Source: an uncultured Chitinophagaceae bacterium (GTDB lineage Bacteria; Bacteroidota; Bacteroidia; Chitinophagales; Chitinophagaceae). From it: 15,247 nucleotides of DNA. The notes beneath the pieces were generated by a model. That model saw only the letters and a list, made by a program, of their open reading frames with translations, was not told the origin of the DNA and ran no database searches. The stretch is from the NCBI GenBank assembly GCA_903841915.1, contig CAIMKO010000287.1, positions 1-15,247 of the forward strand. The letters run 5' to 3'. The position numbers were made by a program, and so were the translations under genes. This document shows, one piece after another, positions 13,559 through 15,247 of the stretch; position 1 is the first letter of the stretch, and each line of letters begins with the position of its first letter.

Positions 13559-15247
13559 ATGAAAAAGCTGACTCTTTTTTTATTGGCCATCCTTCTTTCT
13601 CTTACTGCTGTATGGTCGCAGATAAGGATCTCCGGAACGGTGAAAGATACAAGAGGCCGTATAATTGACGGCGCAAGCATCACATTGAAAGGAACTTATG
13701 ACGGATCGATCAGCGATTCGACTGGCCATTTTTCTTTTAAATCTTTCGAGAAAGGCGACTATCAACTTGAAGCCAAGATCCTCGGTTATAAAACGATAGA
13801 ACAAGCCATTTCCTTAAATAAAGAACCCATCGTCATAAATTTTTCATTGAAAGAAGAGGTAACAGAATTAAAATCAGTATCTGTTACTGCGGGAAGTTTT
13901 GAGGCGGGCGATAAAAAAAGAGCGGCCACCGTTTTAAGTTCATTGGATATTTATACAACAGGTGGGGCTAATGCAGATATTACAGCAACCGTAAAAACAT
14001 TGCCCGGTGCACAGCAGGTGGGTGAGCAGGAAGGTTTATTTGTTCGCGGTGGCGCAGGTTATGAGACCAAACAATTCATTGACGGCACTTTGGTCAATAA
14101 TCCATACTACAGCAGTGTTCCCGATCTGGCACAACGTGGCAGATTTGCTCCTAATTTATTTAAAGGAACCGTATTTAGTACTGGAGGTTATTCTGCCTTG
14201 TATGGTCAGGCTTTATCTTCTGCATTAATTTTGGAATCTATCGATCTCCCGGATCAGTCACAATTCAATGCCAGCATTTCAACAGTATTTCTTGGAGCGG
14301 GATTGCAGGAATTGTCAAAGAATAAAAAATCATCCTGGGGTTTTGATTACGGCTATACCAATGTTTGGCCCTATTTTCAAATCGTGAAACAATCCATCGA
14401 TTATTTCCGGGTTCCCGAATTTCATACGGCTGATGCAAACTTCAGAATTAAAACAAAAGGCGGCATCATCAAATACTATACAACGTTTGCGTATAATCAT
14501 CTCGGCTTAAGGCGACCCAATATTGACAGTGCTAATTTAAAGACCGCATTCGGTTTAGAAAATCTAAACTGGTATAATAATCTAAGCTGGAGAGAAAGTT
14601 TAGGAAGAGGATGGAAGATGAATATCGGATCGAGCTGGAGTATCAATCATGATCTGATCGAACAGCAATTGCAAAACCAAAATAATGAACAGCTGCATTA
14701 TACTTCTTTGCCATGGTTAGACAGCGTTAACTTTAAATTAAACAACTGGCAAAATTTAGCTCAGATAAAAACTGTATTTGACAAGCGATTGAGCGGTATC
14801 AGTGTGGTACGCTTTGGTGCGGAATATTGGTATGTGTACAATAAAAGCACGTATAATGGGTATACGAATCTGCAGAAAGACAATTTCACAGCTGCGTTTA
14901 CCGAAGCAGACTTGTATATCACCAACGAAATTGCTGCTAAAGTTGGTGCACGTTTCGAATATTCATCACTCATCAACAAGGCAAACATTGCACCAAGAAT
15001 TTCCTTGGCATATAAAACAGGAAAAGATGCGCAGGTTTCACTGGCATATGGAATATTCTATCAGAAGCCGGAACAATCACAACTCCTCTATTCAACCAAT
15101 CTGGGTTATACAAAAGCAACGCACTATATCATCAACTATCAAAAAATGAACAATTTTTATACTTTTCGCGTAGAAGCTTTTTATAAAAAGTATGAAGATC
15201 TTATCAAAACATTCCCAACATACAATAACAGTGGAAGTGGCTATGCA
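13559..15247 (+). CDS. TonB-dependent outer-membrane receptor (N-terminal 563 residues, runs off the window)
   Basis: This outer-membrane transporter would import a siderophore, vitamin, peptide or glycan, powered by TonB. The frame is open for 563 codons from ATG 13559 to the right edge. A signal peptide (MKKLTLFLLAILLSLTAVWSQ in outline, cleavage near 21) is followed by a carboxypeptidase-regulatory-like domain (about 23-98: ISGTVKDTRGRIIDGASITL, then SDSTGHFSF and LGYKT). A VSVTAG linker leads to the plug (about 115-230), with VKTLPGAQQV, LFVRGGAGYETKQFIDG, RGRFAPNLFKGTVFSTGGYSALYGQ and SSALILES. From about 235 the sequence is the alternating pattern of a beta-barrel with many Tyr/Trp/Asn. 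The plug and domain order do not show the SusC hallmark context, and no SusD-like gene is visible, so the ligand is unknown. It has its own promoter behind the atp terminator and is therefore not part of the ATP synthase operon. Confidence 0.92.
   Translation, partial: MKKLTLFLLAILLSLTAVWSQIRISGTVKDTRGRIIDGASITLKGTYDGSISDSTGHFSFKSFEKGDYQLEAKILGYKTIEQAISLNKEPIVINFSLKEEVTELKSVSVTAGSFEAGDKKRAATVLSSLDIYTTGGANADITATVKTLPGAQQVGEQEGLFVRGGAGYETKQFIDGTLVNNPYYSSVPDLAQRGRFAPNLFKGTVFSTGGYSALYGQALSSALILESIDLPDQSQFNASISTVFLGAGLQELSKNKKSSWGFDYGYTNVWPYFQIVKQSIDYFRVPEFHTADANFRIKTKGGIIKYYTTFAYNHLGLRRPNIDSANLKTAFGLENLNWYNNLSWRESLGRGWKMNIGSSWSINHDLIEQQLQNQNNEQLHYTSLPWLDSVNFKLNNWQNLAQIKTVFDKRLSGISVVRFGAEYWYVYNKSTYNGYTNLQKDNFTAAFTEADLYITNEIAAKVGARFEYSSLINKANIAPRISLAYKTGKDAQVSLAYGIFYQKPEQSQLLYSTNLGYTKATHYIINYQKMNNFYTFRVEAFYKKYEDLIKTFPTYNNSGSGYA

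Overview
The window looks like a piece of chromosome from a Bacteroidota bacterium, most likely near Chitinophagaceae (the family is inference, the phylum is well supported). The evidence is A/T-rich DNA with no Shine-Dalgarno sequences in front of clear genes, several -7 boxes of the Bacteroidota type TAnnTTTG, a TonB-dependent receptor carrying an N-terminal carboxypeptidase-regulatory-like domain, and an ATP synthase a subunit with a signal peptide and a long periplasmic extension. Most of the window is core genome, with three short accessory-looking inserts.

Layout from left to right. Positions 1-362 (minus) hold the N-terminal part of a very acidic, low-complexity protein that leaves the window. 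Next is purA (451-1713, minus; adenylosuccinate synthetase). A 585-base gap follows, with a possible frameshifted gene remnant (1741-2080) and a perfect 16-bp palindrome (2167-2199). Positions 2299-3979 (plus) hold a three-gene cassette for the cell envelope: a small exported four-cysteine protein, a regulatory-like-domain protein and a membrane-anchored DUF1573-type protein, with a strong hairpin between the first two genes. Facing it is rel/spoT (4002-6263, minus), a bifunctional (p)ppGpp synthetase/hydrolase. Diverging from rel is an MsbA-like ABC exporter (6532-8382). It overlaps by one base a 64-aa protein gene, which is followed by a minimal nucleotidyltransferase gene (8589-9071); this pair resembles a toxin-antitoxin or accessory module.

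The ATP synthase operon atpB-atpE-atpF-atpH-atpA (9159-13429) follows. It supplies the membrane a, c and b subunits plus delta and alpha. It ends in a good intrinsic terminator right after atpA; gamma, beta and epsilon are not in the window. Two structured intercistronic spacers (atpE-atpF and atpF-atpH) are notable. The window closes with its best promoter (13506-13537) and the first 563 codons of a TonB-dependent receptor.

I found no RNA genes, CRISPR array, intact insertion sequence or prophage. The observations most worth following up are the four-cysteine peptide/DUF1573 cassette, the small-protein/nucleotidyltransferase pair, the heptanucleotide repeat inside the ABC exporter gene, the structured spacers in the atp operon and the early end of that operon without atpG.
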